The notes: a model not told the origin generated them from the letters alone. A stretch of DNA of 64,000 nt from Acetobacter ascendens (GCF_001766235.1 NZ_CP015164.1:2766001-2830000); one strand, 5' to 3'; shown: positions 53,742 through 63,607, counted from the stretch's first letter. Program-made: numbers and translations.

Positions 53742-54878
53742 ATGGGCACCGATACTCTCCTTCATACTCCCCTCTATTCATTGCATGAAGAATCCGGCGG
53801 CAAGATGGTGCCGTTTGCGGGTTATGCCATGCCTTTGCAGTATGCAGATGGCATTATGGCCGAGCACCGGCATGTGCGTGAGCATGTTGGGCTGTTTGAT
53901 GTCTCCCATATGGGGCAAGTGCTGCTGCGCCCGCGTTCGGGCGATGTAGATGATGCTGCTTTGGCGCTGGAAAAACTGGTGCCAGCAGATATCGCTGCCC
54001 TTAAGCATGGTCGCCAGCGTTATACCCAGTTCACCAATGCCAAAGGTGGTATTCTGGATGATCTGATGGTGGCGCGTCTGGAAGATGGCCTTCTGCTGGT
54101 GGTGAATGCCGCATGTAAGGAAGCAGATCTGGAACTTCTGCAATCTGAACTGGTGGCAGAATGTGTTGTAGAACTGCAAGAAGATCGGGCGCTGCTCGCC
54201 TTGCAGGGGCCAGAAGCCGAACAGACTTTGGCTGTGTTTGCCGATGATGTGCGCAAGATGGTGTTCATGGATGTGCGCACTCTGGATGTGGATGGCGCCC
54301 GCTGTGTGATTTCCCGTTCTGGCTATACTGGTGAAGATGGGTTTGAAATTTCTGTTTCCGCCAAGGATGCAGATCGGGTTGCCCGTAAACTGCTGGAACA
54401 GCCCAACGTAAAACTGATTGGCTTGGGTGCGCGAGACAGCCTGCGGCTTGAAGCCGGCATGTGCCTGTATGGTTCCGATATTGATACCACCACCACGCCG
54501 GTTGAAGCTGCACTTGAATGGTCTATCCAGAAATCTCGCCGCAACGGTGGCGCACGTGCTGGTGGTTTCCCCGGTGCGGATATCATTCTTGGCCAGCTTG
54601 AAAATGGTGTAAGCCGCCGCCGCGTTGGCTTGCGGCCGGAGGGGCGTGCACCTGTGCGGCATGATGCGCCTTTATATGCAGATGCAGAATTTGCCACGCA
54701 TATCGGCAAGGTTACCTCTGGCGCATTTGGCCCCACAGTGGGTGGGCCGGTAGCGATGGGTTACGTGGCGACCAATGACAGCCAGATAGGACACACCGTT
54801 TTTGCAGAATTACGTGGGCGTTCCGTGCCTTCCGTAATAAGTGCACTGCCTTTTGTGCCAGCGCATTTCAAACGCTAG
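53742..54878 (+). CDS. gcvT: Glycine cleavage system T protein (aminomethyltransferase)
   Basis: Moves the methylene group from aminomethyl-lipoyl GcvH to tetrahydrofolate, releasing ammonia. The 378-residue protein has FDVSHMGQV near the N-terminus and the folate-binding region LGARDSLRLEAGMCLYGSDI. ATG 53742 was taken from the family start (TLLHTPLYSLHEESGG). An AAGG lies just upstream, and the frame is open to 53709. It is the first gene after the glycine riboswitch. Confidence 0.94.
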   Translation: MGTDTLLHTPLYSLHEESGGKMVPFAGYAMPLQYADGIMAEHRHVREHVGLFDVSHMGQVLLRPRSGDVDDAALALEKLVPADIAALKHGRQRYTQFTNAKGGILDDLMVARLEDGLLLVVNAACKEADLELLQSELVAECVVELQEDRALLALQGPEAEQTLAVFADDVRKMVFMDVRTLDVDGARCVISRSGYTGEDGFEISVSAKDADRVARKLLEQPNVKLIGLGARDSLRLEAGMCLYGSDIDTTTTPVEAALEWSIQKSRRNGGARAGGFPGADIILGQLENGVSRRRVGLRPEGRAPVRHDAPLYADAEFATHIGKVTSGAFGPTVGGPVAMGYVATNDSQIGHTVFAELRGRSVPSVISALPFVPAHFKR

Positions 54879-54921
54879 GCCGTTGAGACACTGATTTAGC
54901 TTGACTGGAGAAATTGAGAAA

Positions 54922-55287
54922 ATGACCCTGTATTTTACAAAAGAACATGAATGGCTGCGCGTTGATGGTGAAACGGCAACCGTTGGCATCACGCGCCATG
55001 CAGCCGATGAACTGGGTGAACTGGTGTTTATTGAAGCCCGCCCATCTGGCACGGAAGTGAAAGCCGGGGAGTCCATCGCAGTTGTGGAATCTGTTAAGGC
55101 AGCTTCTGATATTTATGCGCCAGTTGATGGTGAAGTTTTGGAAAACAATGCTGCGCTGGCAGATGATCCGGCACGGGTAAGTTCTGACCCGGAAGGAGAA
55201 GGTTGGATTGTTAAATTCCGCGTTGCCAATCCAGATCAGCTTTCCGGTCTGATGGATGCCGCAGCATATGCAGCTTTTGTAGGCTGA
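54922..55287 (+). CDS. gcvH: Glycine cleavage system H protein
   Basis: The lipoyl carrier that shuttles the aminomethyl intermediate between P, T and L proteins. The 121-residue protein has the lipoylation Lys59 in VVESVKAASDIY. The start MTLYFTKEHEWLRV is typical, and the ATG lies 43 bases after gcvT behind GGAGAAAT. Confidence 0.95.
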   Translation: MTLYFTKEHEWLRVDGETATVGITRHAADELGELVFIEARPSGTEVKAGESIAVVESVKAASDIYAPVDGEVLENNAALADDPARVSSDPEGEGWIVKFRVANPDQLSGLMDAAAYAAFVG

Positions 55288-55349
55288 TTTCTGCCTGATT
55301 GGAAAAAATGGCCCGTTCCAGACGGGCCTTGTTCAGGAAAAATTTCTAC

Positions 55350-58268
55350 ATGTTCTCCCTTGCTCCCGGTTCGGATGCACGTTCCCAACACAGTCTTGAA
55401 GCTCTACCTGCTTTTGCTGCTCTAAAAGCTGAGGGCGAGGCGTTTGCTAGGCGTCACATTGGCCCAACTGCAGCAGATCAGGCTGAAATGCTGCGGGTTG
55501 TTGGTGCTGCCTCTTTGGATGATCTGATAGACCAGACACTTCCTGCTTCCATTCGCGCCCAGAAGCCCCTGGGGCTTGGCGTTGGGTGGACGGAAACGCA
55601 GGTGCTTGCGCGTCTGCGTGAATTGGCCGGACAAAATCAGGTTATGACATCCCTGATCGGGCAAGGGTATTATGGTACGGTGCTGCCGGCTGTTATCCAG
55701 CGGAATATTCTCGAAAACCCGGCATGGTACACAGCTTACACGCCGTATCAGCCAGAAATCAGTCAGGGCCGTCTGGAAGCTCTGCTGAACTTCCAAACCA
55801 TGATTACAGAGCTAACAGGGTTGGATATCGCCAACTCTTCTCTGTTGGACGAAGCCACGGCAGCGGCAGAGGCCATGGCATTGGCCCGCCGGGTGGCTAC
55901 CTCCAAATCCACCGTCTTTTTTGTGGATGCAGAATGTCTCCCGCAGACCATTGCTGTATTAAAAACCCGTGCTGAGCCTATGGGCATTACGCTCCAGATT
56001 GGGCAACCCGAAACAGATTTGGACGCCCAAAACGTATTTGGGGCCATTTTCCAGTATCCCGGCACGTCCGGCCAGATTACCAACCCGCAAAAGCAGATAG
56101 AAATCCTGCACGCTGCGGGGGGTATTGCTGTTATGGCAGCAGATCCGCTGGCTTTAACGTTGCTGACCTCGCCCGGTGAGTTGGGGGCGGATATTGCCAT
56201 TGGTTCCACCCAGCGCTTTGGTATTCCCATGGGGTATGGCGGGCCGCATGCAGCTTATATGGCTGTGCGGGATGCTTATAAACGCAGCATGCCGGGACGC
56301 TTGGTTGGCGTTTCAGTCGATAGTGCTGGACGCCCGGCGTATCGTCTTGCCCTGCAAACCCGTGAGCAACATATCCGGCGTGAAAAGGCGACATCCAATA
56401 TCTGCACCGCGCAGGTGTTGCTGGCTGTTATTGCAGGCATGTACGCCGTCTATCATGGTCCAGAAGGTCTGAAGGCAATTGCACAGCGTATTCACGGTCT
56501 TGCCGCTACATTGGCGGCAGGTTTGCGTGCACTTGGTGCAACTGTTGAAACAACCGCATTTTTTGACACGCTGACAGTGAATGTAGGCGAGGGCGCGGCA
56601 GATCTGCTGGAACGTGCGCGTTCTGCAGGCATGAACCTGCGGGATGCAGGTAATGGCCATATTGGCATCAGTCTGGATGAAACCAGCACGCCAGAAACCG
56701 TTTACGCTGTATGGTCTGTTTTTTGTGCAGAACACGGGCGTGTAGCAAAAATGGCGCAGGCTCTTGCCGCAGTGTCTATGGCGTTGCCGGAGGGCTTACG
56801 TCGACAGTCTGGCTTTATGGCGCAGCCTGTGTTCCGTTCCTGTAGTTCAGAAACGGATATGCTGCGTTATCTGCGGCGCTTGTCAGATAAGGATCTGGCG
56901 CTGGATCGGACAATGATACCGTTGGGTTCTTGCACCATGAAGCTGAACGCCACGGTAGAAATGTTGCCTATTACATGGTCTGGCTTTTGTGACATTCATC
57001 CGTTTGCGCCGGCAGATCAGGCAAAAGGTTATCAGATTCTTTTGCGGGATCTAGAAAAGTGGCTGTGTGCCATCAGCGGTTATGATGCGGTTTCCTTCCA
57101 GCCCAATTCTGGTGCGCAGGGGGAATACGCAGGCTTACTTGTTATTCGTGCTTATCATCAAGCACGGGGGGAAGGGCATCGGACAGTTTGTCTGATTCCA
57201 GCTTCTGCACATGGCACCAACCCGGCTTCTGCCCAAATGGCAGGCATGAAGGTTGTGGTCGTAAAGTGCGATGCAGGCGGCAATATTGATCTGGAAGACA
57301 TGCGTGAGAAAATACAGGCTCACGCGAATGATCTTGCCGCAGTGATGATTACCTATCCTTCCACTCACGGTGTGTTTGAAGAAAACATGCGTGAAATCTG
57401 TGATCTGGTGCATGCAACTGGTGGGCAGGTGTATGTGGATGGTGCCAACATGAATGCTCAGGTGGGGCTGGCACGTCCGGCTGATTATGGTGGTGATGTC
57501 AGCCACTTTAATCTGCATAAAACTTTCTGCATTCCACATGGCGGTGGTGGCCCGGGTATGGGGCCAATTGGTGTGCGGGCGCATCTTGCACCTTATCTGC
57601 CCGGAAATCCGGCAGATGTAGATGTTTCTATGGCTGTAAGTGCGGCTCCTTTTGGGTCTGCTTCTATCCTGCCGATCTCATGGGCCTATATTCGTCTGAT
57701 GGGGGATGAAGGGCTTAAGCGGGCTACGCAGGTGGCTATTCTCAACGCCAATTATATCGTGAGCCGCCTGAAAGATGCTTACCCCGTGCTTTATCAAGGT
57801 GCACACGGGCGTGTTGCGCATGAATGTATTCTGGATTTGCGTCCGATCAAGAATACAACGGGTGTAACCGTGGATGATATGTCCAAGCGTTTGGTTGATT
57901 ATGGCTTTCATGCGCCAACCGTCAGCTTTCCGGTGGCTGGCACCTTCATGATTGAACCAACTGAATCCGAAGGTAAAGCGGAGCTAGATCGTTTTTGCGA
58001 TGCCATGCTGGCTATACGTGAAGAAGTGCGTGCCGTTGAAAGTGGTCAGGTAACAGCAGAAGATGCTGTGCTGCGCCATGCGCCCCATACAGGACTTGCG
58101 CTGACAGCAACTGAATGGATGCATCCTTATACAAGGCAGGAAGCATGCTTTCCCGGTAATGTGCAGCCTTCTACTAAATATTGGCCGCCTGTAGGCCGAA
58201 TTGACAATGTATATGGTGACAGAAACCTAGTTTGTTCTTGCCCAGATATTTCAGAATGGATGGAGTAA
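55350..58268 (+). CDS. gcvP: Glycine dehydrogenase (decarboxylating), P protein
   Basis: The PLP enzyme that decarboxylates glycine and loads GcvH. It is a single 972-residue chain, the fused form, not the two-subunit gcvPA/PB form. The PLP Lys is about K724 in [16 protein letters not shown]. The family start FARRHIGPT is near residue 30. I chose MFSLAPGSD, which follows CAGGAAAA; the frame is open further to 55299. It completes gcvT-H-P; the L protein gene is not here. Confidence 0.95.
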   Translation: MFSLAPGSDARSQHSLEALPAFAALKAEGEAFARRHIGPTAADQAEMLRVVGAASLDDLIDQTLPASIRAQKPLGLGVGWTETQVLARLRELAGQNQVMTSLIGQGYYGTVLPAVIQRNILENPAWYTAYTPYQPEISQGRLEALLNFQTMITELTGLDIANSSLLDEATAAAEAMALARRVATSKSTVFFVDAECLPQTIAVLKTRAEPMGITLQIGQPETDLDAQNVFGAIFQYPGTSGQITNPQKQIEILHAAGGIAVMAADPLALTLLTSPGELGADIAIGSTQRFGIPMGYGGPHAAYMAVRDAYKRSMPGRLVGVSVDSAGRPAYRLALQTREQHIRREKATSNICTAQVLLAVIAGMYAVYHGPEGLKAIAQRIHGLAATLAAGLRALGATVETTAFFDTLTVNVGEGAADLLERARSAGMNLRDAGNGHIGISLDETSTPETVYAVWSVFCAEHGRVAKMAQALAAVSMALPEGLRRQSGFMAQPVFRSCSSETDMLRYLRRLSDKDLALDRTMIPLGSCTMKLNATVEMLPITWSGFCDIHPFAPADQAKGYQILLRDLEKWLCAISGYDAVSFQPNSGAQGEYAGLLVIRAYHQARGEGHRTVCLIPASAHGTNPASAQMAGMKVVVVKCDAGGNIDLEDMREKIQAHANDLAAVMITYPSTHGVFEENMREICDLVHATGGQVYVDGANMNAQVGLARPADYGGDVSHFNLHKTFCIPHGGGGPGMGPIGVRAHLAPYLPGNPADVDVSMAVSAAPFGSASILPISWAYIRLMGDEGLKRATQVAILNANYIVSRLKDAYPVLYQGAHGRVAHECILDLRPIKNTTGVTVDDMSKRLVDYGFHAPTVSFPVAGTFMIEPTESEGKAELDRFCDAMLAIREEVRAVESGQVTAEDAVLRHAPHTGLALTATEWMHPYTRQEACFPGNVQPSTKYWPPVGRIDNVYGDRNLVCSCPDISEWME

Positions 58269-58297
58269 GTTCATCATTTCTGATGGCCACTCAAGAA

Positions 58298-58333
58298 AGG
58301 GGGGCAGCCGGAATGGGTTGCTCTCCTTTTTTA
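58298..58333 (+). terminator. Intrinsic terminator of the gcv operon
   Basis: A 12-bp stem with several G-T pairs (AGGGGGGCAGCC with GGTTGCTCTCCT) and a 6-base loop, followed by six Ts. Confidence 0.7.
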
Positions 58334-58370
58334 TGTTCCGCATAGGAATTTTTTGTCATGGCAAAGGCAA

Positions 58371-58399
58371 TAAAAAAACGCCCGACAAAGCCGGGCGTT
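58371..58399 (-). terminator. Intrinsic terminator of the CHAP-protein gene
   Basis: On the minus strand AACGCCCG pairs with CGGGCGTT around a 7-base loop, followed by a run of seven Ts. It lies 37 bases beyond the CHAP gene stop. Confidence 0.92.
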
Positions 58400-58435
58400 G
58401 AAAAGAAGATGCTGTAAAGAAACTAAAGATAGGTT

Positions 58436-59185
58436 TCAGTTGTTATCGTCAAAGGCGATATTGGGATCTTCCTGACCAGCAGAGATCTGGCGAGGCGTTG
58501 CCGGAGCCTGTGCCAGCTGTGTGGCGGTGCTTTTCTTGGCCCATGCAGTCATAACTTCCTGTTGCATGTTCCGTTCTGCACCAGGATGACGCGCATAAAT
58601 AAAGCCGTAAGTTGGGTAGATGGACCCGAAACCACCAGAATGATTGTTAAGGGCTACACGAACAGCAGACCAATCATTGTTAGGAGAAACATCAATAACA
58701 GCTACGTTGTGGCTGATGCCAGCCTGCGCCCAGTGTGACTGATCAATCATGATCGTGCGGTTATCTACAACATTACGCACAACAGCAACATGGCCCAAAG
58801 GCATACGGCGTGTTGCACGGAAGTTGAGAACACTGCCGGGTTCTGGCGCATGGCCACGGTCATAAACACCAGCTGCATTATGCCACCAGTCACGCGCATT
58901 GCCATGCAGCATCACTTCAGAGGCAGATTTGGCATAAGCAACGCACTGAATAACATGGCCCCCATAATACCCGGAACGATAACGCCCCGCTGCAGGGTGC
59001 CAGCGCCCACCTGCATATCGGCCTGCGGCGTGGCCAGATGCAGAAAATACAATTTTATGCACACCGGCGTGGTGGGCGGCTGCATGATAGGTGCGGGCAG
59101 ATGCAGAAGTAGTAAAGGCAGAAACGGACAGAAAAGACAAAACGGCCAGCTTCAGTTTGAAAATTCCGGACCGTCCGTGCCGCAT
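58436..59185 (-). CDS. Secreted CHAP-domain amidase/peptidase
   Basis: Probably a periplasmic or surface peptidoglycan hydrolase that cuts peptide or amide bonds. A 249-residue protein with a signal peptide (KLKLAVLSFLSVSAFTTSASA). A His/Gly/Ala-rich segment follows, then the CHAP domain. The likely nucleophile is Cys81 in VIQCVAYAKS, the base His132 in LGHVAVVRNV and the polar third residue in IDQSHW. The C-terminus is low in complexity. ATG 59185 follows AGGAAAGG; the frame is open to 59233. A 14-bp inverted repeat lies 240 bases upstream. Confidence 0.85.
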   Translation of the reverse strand: MRHGRSGIFKLKLAVLSFLSVSAFTTSASARTYHAAAHHAGVHKIVFSASGHAAGRYAGGRWHPAAGRYRSGYYGGHVIQCVAYAKSASEVMLHGNARDWWHNAAGVYDRGHAPEPGSVLNFRATRRMPLGHVAVVRNVVDNRTIMIDQSHWAQAGISHNVAVIDVSPNNDWSAVRVALNNHSGGFGSIYPTYGFIYARHPGAERNMQQEVMTAWAKKSTATQLAQAPATPRQISAGQEDPNIAFDDNN

Positions 59186-59425
59186 TGTGCTTACCTTTCC
59201 TGATCGCATTTGCCGTGATTTGGGGTACTGCAATGTTCGGGTTCAGGTATTAAACATCCGTGCAGATCAGGCAAGCGTTCATTGCGCACCAAAATCGTTA
59301 AAGTTACTCTTTGCTTCATTAATAGGTATCAAAAAGAAAAATTAGGATTTTAATCCTATCTCATATCACAAATTCGCCTGATTCCGTTTCATTCAGGCTT
59401 TTGTTGAAGAGAATGGGGAACATGC

Positions 59426-59490
59426 GCGAGTTGGTGATGATTCGGGGTGTTGTTGCATGAATGCCACGCTTCCTTGCATCACCAACTCGC
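59426..59490. repeat. Perfect 14-bp inverted repeat with 37-base spacer
   Basis: GCGAGTTGGTGATG and its exact complement flank a 37-base spacer, between the ridA stop and the CHAP gene leader. There is no T-run on either strand, so it is a poor terminator. It could be a binding site, a stable RNA hairpin or a repeat element. Confidence 0.6.
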
Positions 59491-59502
59491 AAATATGGGG
59501 TC

Positions 59503-59853
59503 TTATTTTGTGGTGGTAACCATAATTTCCACAAGGATGCGTGGGTCAGCCATCACGGCCTGAACGCAAGCGCGGGCAGGGGCCATGTTTTCTGGCAGCC
59601 AAGCGCTCCAGATTTTATTCAGCTTGTCACGGTCATTAATGTCTTTCAGCCAGATCTGGGCCTGCAGAATGCGCGTATTATCTGTGCCGTGCTGTTCCAG
59701 CAGGGTGTCAATCTGTTCCAGTACATCACGTGTCTGGCCTTCAACATCCTGATCCAGATTGCGGGCGACAACACCCTGCGTGAAAATAAAGCCGTGGTAT
59801 TCAACCGCCGCAGAAAGAATGGGGTTGGGGTTGGTGCGTAGAATTTTGCTCAT
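59503..59853 (-). CDS. RidA-family enamine/imine deaminase
   Basis: Rid-family proteins hydrolyse reactive enamines and imines released by PLP enzymes. The 116-residue protein keeps the trimer core and the key Arg94 in APARACVQAV. The usual Glu a few residues further, in the VEIE motif, is Met here (LVEIMV), so it may be a subfamily with different activity. ATG 59853 follows AAGGTATC; the frame is open to 59880. A terminator-like hairpin separates it from the MobA-like gene upstream. Confidence 0.85.
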   Translation of the reverse strand: MSKILRTNPNPILSAAVEYHGFIFTQGVVARNLDQDVEGQTRDVLEQIDTLLEQHGTDNTRILQAQIWLKDINDRDKLNKIWSAWLPENMAPARACVQAVMADPRILVEIMVTTTK

Positions 59854-59869
59854 GATGATACCTTGTTGA

Positions 59870-59908
59870 AAAACAGACAAAACGACCGTTTAGTGAAAGC
59901 TTACGGTC
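59870..59908 (-). terminator. Terminator-like hairpin between the MobA-like and ridA genes
   Basis: On the minus strand GACCGT pairs with ACGGTC around a 13-base loop, followed by GTTTTGTCTGTTTTT. It lies 34 bases after the MobA-like gene stop and overlaps the first bases upstream of ridA. Confidence 0.5.
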
Positions 59909-59941
59909 TGTTTTGAATTGTCGGAGGGTGTGTCCGTCTGG

Positions 59942-60592
59942 TCAACCGTCCGAAAAAGTCATCTGACGATATATTTCCAGCCGTTCTGGCGTATCAAAAT
60001 CAACAAGCTCGTCAGAATTCGCTGGAATAAGGCGTATATCAGCGCCCAGATTGCGCAAAATAGCCCGCCCGCCCTGATCGCCTTTAATCTGAAGCAACTT
60101 GCTGAATTGTGATGCATTCCAAGCAACAGGATTACCAGCCTTGCCGTTTCGTAAAGGTGCGGTAGCTGCTGTAGTATGGTTATGCTGGGTTTCCATGAGT
60201 GTATTCAGCAGCGGTGTGGAAACTAGCGGCATATCCCCCAGGCACATAAGCAAGCTTTGTGCCTTTCCTGCTTGAGCTGCCCGAACACCTGCGTGCAGAG
60301 AAACGGAAAGGCCCACATGCGCATTCAAAACAGTTTGGAGCTGTAGTCTTTCTGTCTTTAGGGCATGAGGAAAATATGCGCGGATAACTGTTTCAAGCTT
60401 TGGCTGCTCTGGCGGCAAAAGTGCCAGAACAGTTTCAGCTTTGCTGTTCAGAATATTCATGAGCGTCTGAACAAGCATAGGCTGTCCGGTAGCGTCCGGG
60501 GCCAACAGTTTGTTGGCTGGGGCTGTACGGGAAGAACAGCCCGCACATAGTACGCAGGCCCATGTTCCCTGTAGAATAGAAGGTTTTACCAC
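59942..60592 (-). CDS. MobA-like nucleotidyltransferase (MocA-type)
   Basis: A nucleotidyltransferase that probably adds CMP to molybdopterin for a molybdenum hydroxylase. The 216-residue protein starts with the nucleotide-binding segment VLCAGCSSRTAPANKLL, a variant of LAAGxSxRxGxxK, and has CLGDMPLVSTPLL for metal binding. The GTG start overlaps the end of the XdhC gene by 7 bases. The pairing of MocA and XdhC is typical for aldehyde or xanthine dehydrogenase maturation. The dehydrogenase itself is not in the window. Confidence 0.82.
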   Translation of the reverse strand: MVKPSILQGTWACVLCAGCSSRTAPANKLLAPDATGQPMLVQTLMNILNSKAETVLALLPPEQPKLETVIRAYFPHALKTERLQLQTVLNAHVGLSVSLHAGVRAAQAGKAQSLLMCLGDMPLVSTPLLNTLMETQHNHTTAATAPLRNGKAGNPVAWNASQFSKLLQIKGDQGGRAILRNLGADIRLIPANSDELVDFDTPERLEIYRQMTFSDG

Positions 60593-61677
60593 CCCCGTAT
60601 ATCTGCCAAGGGAGCGTGGCGGCGGGTGGCAACAATTTCTGCCATAATGGAAAGGGCAATTTCCTCTGCCCCCACTGCGCCAATGGCTAAGCCAACCGGG
60701 CCGCGTATGCGTTTGAGGTCTTGCTCGGTAAAGCCAAGAGTTTGCAAGCGTTGCAACCGGCTTGCCTGTGTTTTGCGAGACCCCAAAGCACCAATATAAA
60801 AAGCGGGGCTTTTTAGGGCTGCTTCAAGTGTCGGATCATCTAGCTTGGCGTCATGCGTCAGGGTTACGATGGCGGTCATGCTATCAACCCCTAAGGTTTC
60901 TAAGGCTTCATCGGGCCATTTTGTAACAAGGGTGGATCCACTTTCCAATCCGGGAAAACGGTCTGGTGTTGCCAGTGCTTCCCGCGGGTCTATGACGATA
61001 GGGGAAAAGCCGGTTATCTGCGCCATGCGTGCGAGATACTGTGCAATATGCACTGCCCCTACAATAAGAAGACGTGGAGGCGGAATAATGGGTTGCACAA
61101 ACCATTTTTGCCCATCTGCTTCTTCCACCGTTGTGCAGCGCCCATCGTGTAGCTGGAGGAAAGCAGCTTTCTGCACGGATGGAGGAAGCCCTTCAGGTAT
61201 ATTTTGTTGGTCTGCTTGTGCAAGCACATGCTGGCTACCATCCAAGCTACGCACCAGCACTGCGGCTTTTCGGGCGGCCTGAAGCTCACATATCTGTTCT
61301 AGCAGATGTAGGGGCCATGTTCCATGTGGGCAGGCAGGGCTTTGAATGGCTTCTACCATTACATCCAGCTTGCCCCCGCAGGCCAACCCAACTTCCCATG
61401 CTTTTGCGCTGCTAACGCCATAGGAAAGAACGGTTGGTGCGTGCCCTTCTATAATCTCTTGGGCGTGCAGCATAACATCAGTTTCCACGCAGCCGCCGCT
61501 CACGGAACCTTCCATAAGGCCCATTTTGCTCATGACCATATTGCTGCCTGGGGGACGGGGGGAACTGCCCCACGTGCCTGTTACGGTTGCAATAGCAACA
61601 GCTTGCCCCTGACGTGCCCAGAGCAGGGCGTGATCCAGAGGAGTAACAAGTTGGGAAAAGGGGGCTGGAACTGTCAT
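60586..61677 (-). CDS. XdhC/CoxI-family molybdenum hydroxylase maturation factor
   Basis: Binds the molybdenum cofactor and helps insert its sulfurated form into xanthine-dehydrogenase-type enzymes. The 363-residue protein has the XdhC N-terminal domain (ATVTGTWGSSPRPPGS, GSVSGGCVE, GLACGGKLDV) and a Rossmann-like C-terminal domain (LLIVGAVHIAQYLARMAQ, IGALGSRKT). It is the first gene of the pair with the MobA-like gene and is transcribed away from the host-attachment-like gene. Confidence 0.9.
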   Translation of the reverse strand: MTVPAPFSQLVTPLDHALLWARQGQAVAIATVTGTWGSSPRPPGSNMVMSKMGLMEGSVSGGCVETDVMLHAQEIIEGHAPTVLSYGVSSAKAWEVGLACGGKLDVMVEAIQSPACPHGTWPLHLLEQICELQAARKAAVLVRSLDGSQHVLAQADQQNIPEGLPPSVQKAAFLQLHDGRCTTVEEADGQKWFVQPIIPPPRLLIVGAVHIAQYLARMAQITGFSPIVIDPREALATPDRFPGLESGSTLVTKWPDEALETLGVDSMTAIVTLTHDAKLDDPTLEAALKSPAFYIGALGSRKTQASRLQRLQTLGFTEQDLKRIRGPVGLAIGAVGAEEIALSIMAEIVATRRHAPLADIRGW

Positions 61678-61801
61678 GCCTCAATCCTATATCACTCAGC
61701 ACGCAGACTGCACATCAGCAGCGCAGCAGCACTGGTGGTTAAATGTCGCATAATACGGCATGCTGGCAGGCCGATAGAGTGATTTGAAAAGGATGTATTC
61801 C

Positions 61802-62215
61802 ATGACGGAAGCAAGAGATGGCCTGGTAGTTTATGTTGTTGCAGATGGCGGCAAGGTGCGTTTTCTGCATGATGCAGAAGGTGAAATGCGCGACGTGCAG
61901 GATTTTGATACACGTGGCCATGAAGGTACACCGGGCAAAATGCCTTCCGGCTCTACCCCGGCAGATGATGCAAAAGATGCTTTTGCCCGCGTTGTGGCAG
62001 ACCGCATGAACAGCATGATTGCTCATGGCGGTAAGGTTGATGGTTTTGTGGTGGCTGCTCCGGCACCAATCATTCATGAAATCAAAACACATCTGAGCAA
62101 GCCGGCAACGGCAAAGATTATCAAAACCTTTACCAAGGATCTAACCAACGTGCCTGCGCATGAACTGCGTCAGCACTTTGATATTCCAGAAACTGGCTGG
62201 GTGCTGCCTCAATAA
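61802..62215 (+). CDS. Host-attachment-family protein
   Basis: A 137-residue soluble protein matching the pattern of the AtsE/host attachment family: VVYVVADGGKVRFLHD at the start, VVAAPAPIIHEIKTHL in the middle, then FTKDLTNVPAHELRQHF. The name comes from plant attachment phenotypes; the fold is close to that of translation-factor-like proteins and the biochemical role is unknown. ATG 61802 follows GAAAAGG at 9 bases. It ends at a terminator. Confidence 0.8.
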   Translation: MTEARDGLVVYVVADGGKVRFLHDAEGEMRDVQDFDTRGHEGTPGKMPSGSTPADDAKDAFARVVADRMNSMIAHGGKVDGFVVAAPAPIIHEIKTHLSKPATAKIIKTFTKDLTNVPAHELRQHFDIPETGWVLPQ

Positions 62216-62235
62216 GCAGAACACTTTTGCTGTAG

Positions 62236-62273
62236 AAAAAGCTGCCAGACACTGGTTCTGGCAGCTTTTTTTT
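62236..62273 (+). terminator. Intrinsic terminator
   Basis: GCTGCCAGA pairs perfectly with TCTGGCAGC around a 7-base loop, with five As before and eight Ts after. Confidence 0.94.
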
Positions 62274-62329
62274 GTGTAAAACCCATAAAAGCATTTTTTA
62301 GATAATGATAGAGAACAGAGGGATAAGGC

Positions 62330-63001
62330 ATGCAGGTCAATTACCCGGATATGCAGTTGCGTATCGTGCCAGTTACGCCATTTCGGCAGAATTGCTCTGT
62401 TCTGTGGAATGAAAAAACACATAAAGCTGTTATTATAGATGCTGGTGGGGACGCGAATGTCCTGCTGGATTTCTTAAAAAAAAATATACTGGAAGTAGAA
62501 GCCATTCTACTCACGCATGGTCATCTAGATCATGCCGGAGGGGTGGCGGCTTTGTGTCGTGGGCTGGAAAATACGCAGGAAACCCGGCCAGATGTCATCG
62601 GGCCGAATATTCATGATCAGTTTTTATTTCAATCTATTGTAGAGCAAGCTCGGCATTTTGGGCTTTCAGATTTAGAAAATGCAGATGTTGACCGTTTCAC
62701 CCAAGACGGTGAAAGTCTGAACTATCTAGAATGTACATTTCGTGTTGTGCATGTTCCGGGGCATACGCCTGGGCATGTTGTATTTGTGGATGAAAAGGCG
62801 CGTTTTGCTTTTGGGGGAGATGTTCTTTTTAGAGGAACAATAGGTAGAACCGATTTTGCATACGGTAATAGCCAACAGCTTATTCAAGGCATAAAGGAAA
62901 AACTACTTCCTTTAGGGGATGACATTGTTATCGTGCCTGGGCATGGCGGGCTGACGACATTAGGGGCAGAACGTGCCAGTAATCCATTTCTGCAAAGATG
63001 A
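62330..63001 (+). CDS. MBL-fold hydrolase (glyoxalase II-like)
   Basis: A metallo-beta-lactamase-fold hydrolase of the GloB/YcbL type, probably cleaving a thioester such as S-lactoylglutathione. The 223-residue protein has the metal motif LTHGHLDHAGG, VVHVPGHTPGHVVFV and a final VPGHGGLTTLGAE. The normal YcbL length and the short C-terminus suggest type II glyoxalase-like activity rather than true GloB. It overlaps the DUF192 gene by 4 bases. Confidence 0.87.
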   Translation: MQVNYPDMQLRIVPVTPFRQNCSVLWNEKTHKAVIIDAGGDANVLLDFLKKNILEVEAILLTHGHLDHAGGVAALCRGLENTQETRPDVIGPNIHDQFLFQSIVEQARHFGLSDLENADVDRFTQDGESLNYLECTFRVVHVPGHTPGHVVFVDEKARFAFGGDVLFRGTIGRTDFAYGNSQQLIQGIKEKLLPLGDDIVIVPGHGGLTTLGAERASNPFLQR

Positions 63002-63528
63002 TGGGACCAAGGAGAACAGATAAGGTGCTGACAAAAAAACTGTTGGGGCTGATGGCAGCCTGCATGATCGGCGGTGCCGCGGGTTCTCTATTACCTGCTT
63101 ATGCAGAAGAAACGGGAGAGCCAACACAAGCTCAGCCTGAATTACAGCGGGAAGAATTAGCTATAGTTTCCCCAAGTGGACGGCACGTTTTTTCAGTTGA
63201 GTTGGCAAAAACCCCGCGCGAACAGCAAGTGGGGGAAATGTTTCGCCAGCATCTTCCAGAAAATTCCGGCATGCTTTTCGTGTGGAAAACACCACAGCAG
63301 AGTGACATGTGGATGGAAAATACACTGATCCCGCTGGATATTGTTTTTATAGATGCGGATCATCGTATTCAGGCCATTACAGAAAATGCAGTGCCACGCA
63401 GCTTGGCACGGATCAGCAGTCATGGTCCGGTCGCTGCTACGCTTGAGCTGGCAGGCGGCGTAACAGCCAAGTTTGGTATTACTGTAGGTGATAAGGTGGA
63501 AGCGCCATCTTTGGGTAAAAAGCTTTAA
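62998..63528 (+). CDS. Exported DUF192-family protein
   Basis: A 176-residue protein with a signal peptide (LLGLMAACMIGGAAGSLLPAYA) and the DUF192 core: ELAKTPREQQVGEMFR, GMLFVWKTPQQSDMWMENTLIPLDIVFID and RIQAITENAVP. DUF192 proteins are small periplasmic beta proteins without an agreed function. The start ATG 62998 overlaps the MBL gene stop; a second ATG follows at 63001. Confidence 0.87.
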   Translation: MMGPRRTDKVLTKKLLGLMAACMIGGAAGSLLPAYAEETGEPTQAQPELQREELAIVSPSGRHVFSVELAKTPREQQVGEMFRQHLPENSGMLFVWKTPQQSDMWMENTLIPLDIVFIDADHRIQAITENAVPRSLARISSHGPVAATLELAGGVTAKFGITVGDKVEAPSLGKKL

Positions 63529-63533
63529 TCAAC

Positions 63534-63550
63534 AGCCGCATTTTGCGGCT
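63534..63550 (+). terminator. Short hairpin after the DUF192 gene
   Basis: AGCCGCA-TTT-TGCGGCT, a perfect 7-bp stem with a 3-base loop. There is no T-run after it, so termination would be weak. Confidence 0.45.
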
Positions 63551-63586
63551 AAGATTCTTGCAGTCATCATGGGTAGGGCCAAAGGG

Positions 63587-63607
63587 TTGCCCTGCGGTGT
63601 AGGGCAA
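63587..63607 (+). promoter_or_regulatory. Hairpin enclosing the ribosome binding site of the epimerase gene
   Basis: TTGCCCTGC pairs with GTAGGGCAA (one G-T pair) with a 3-base loop. The AGGG at 63601-63604, the only plausible ribosome binding site for the TTG at 63614, is in the 3' arm. Confidence 0.45.

Noticed and set aside
53778..54662. 294-codon open frame opposite gcvT
   Set aside because: Shadow of gcvT; no recognisable domain.
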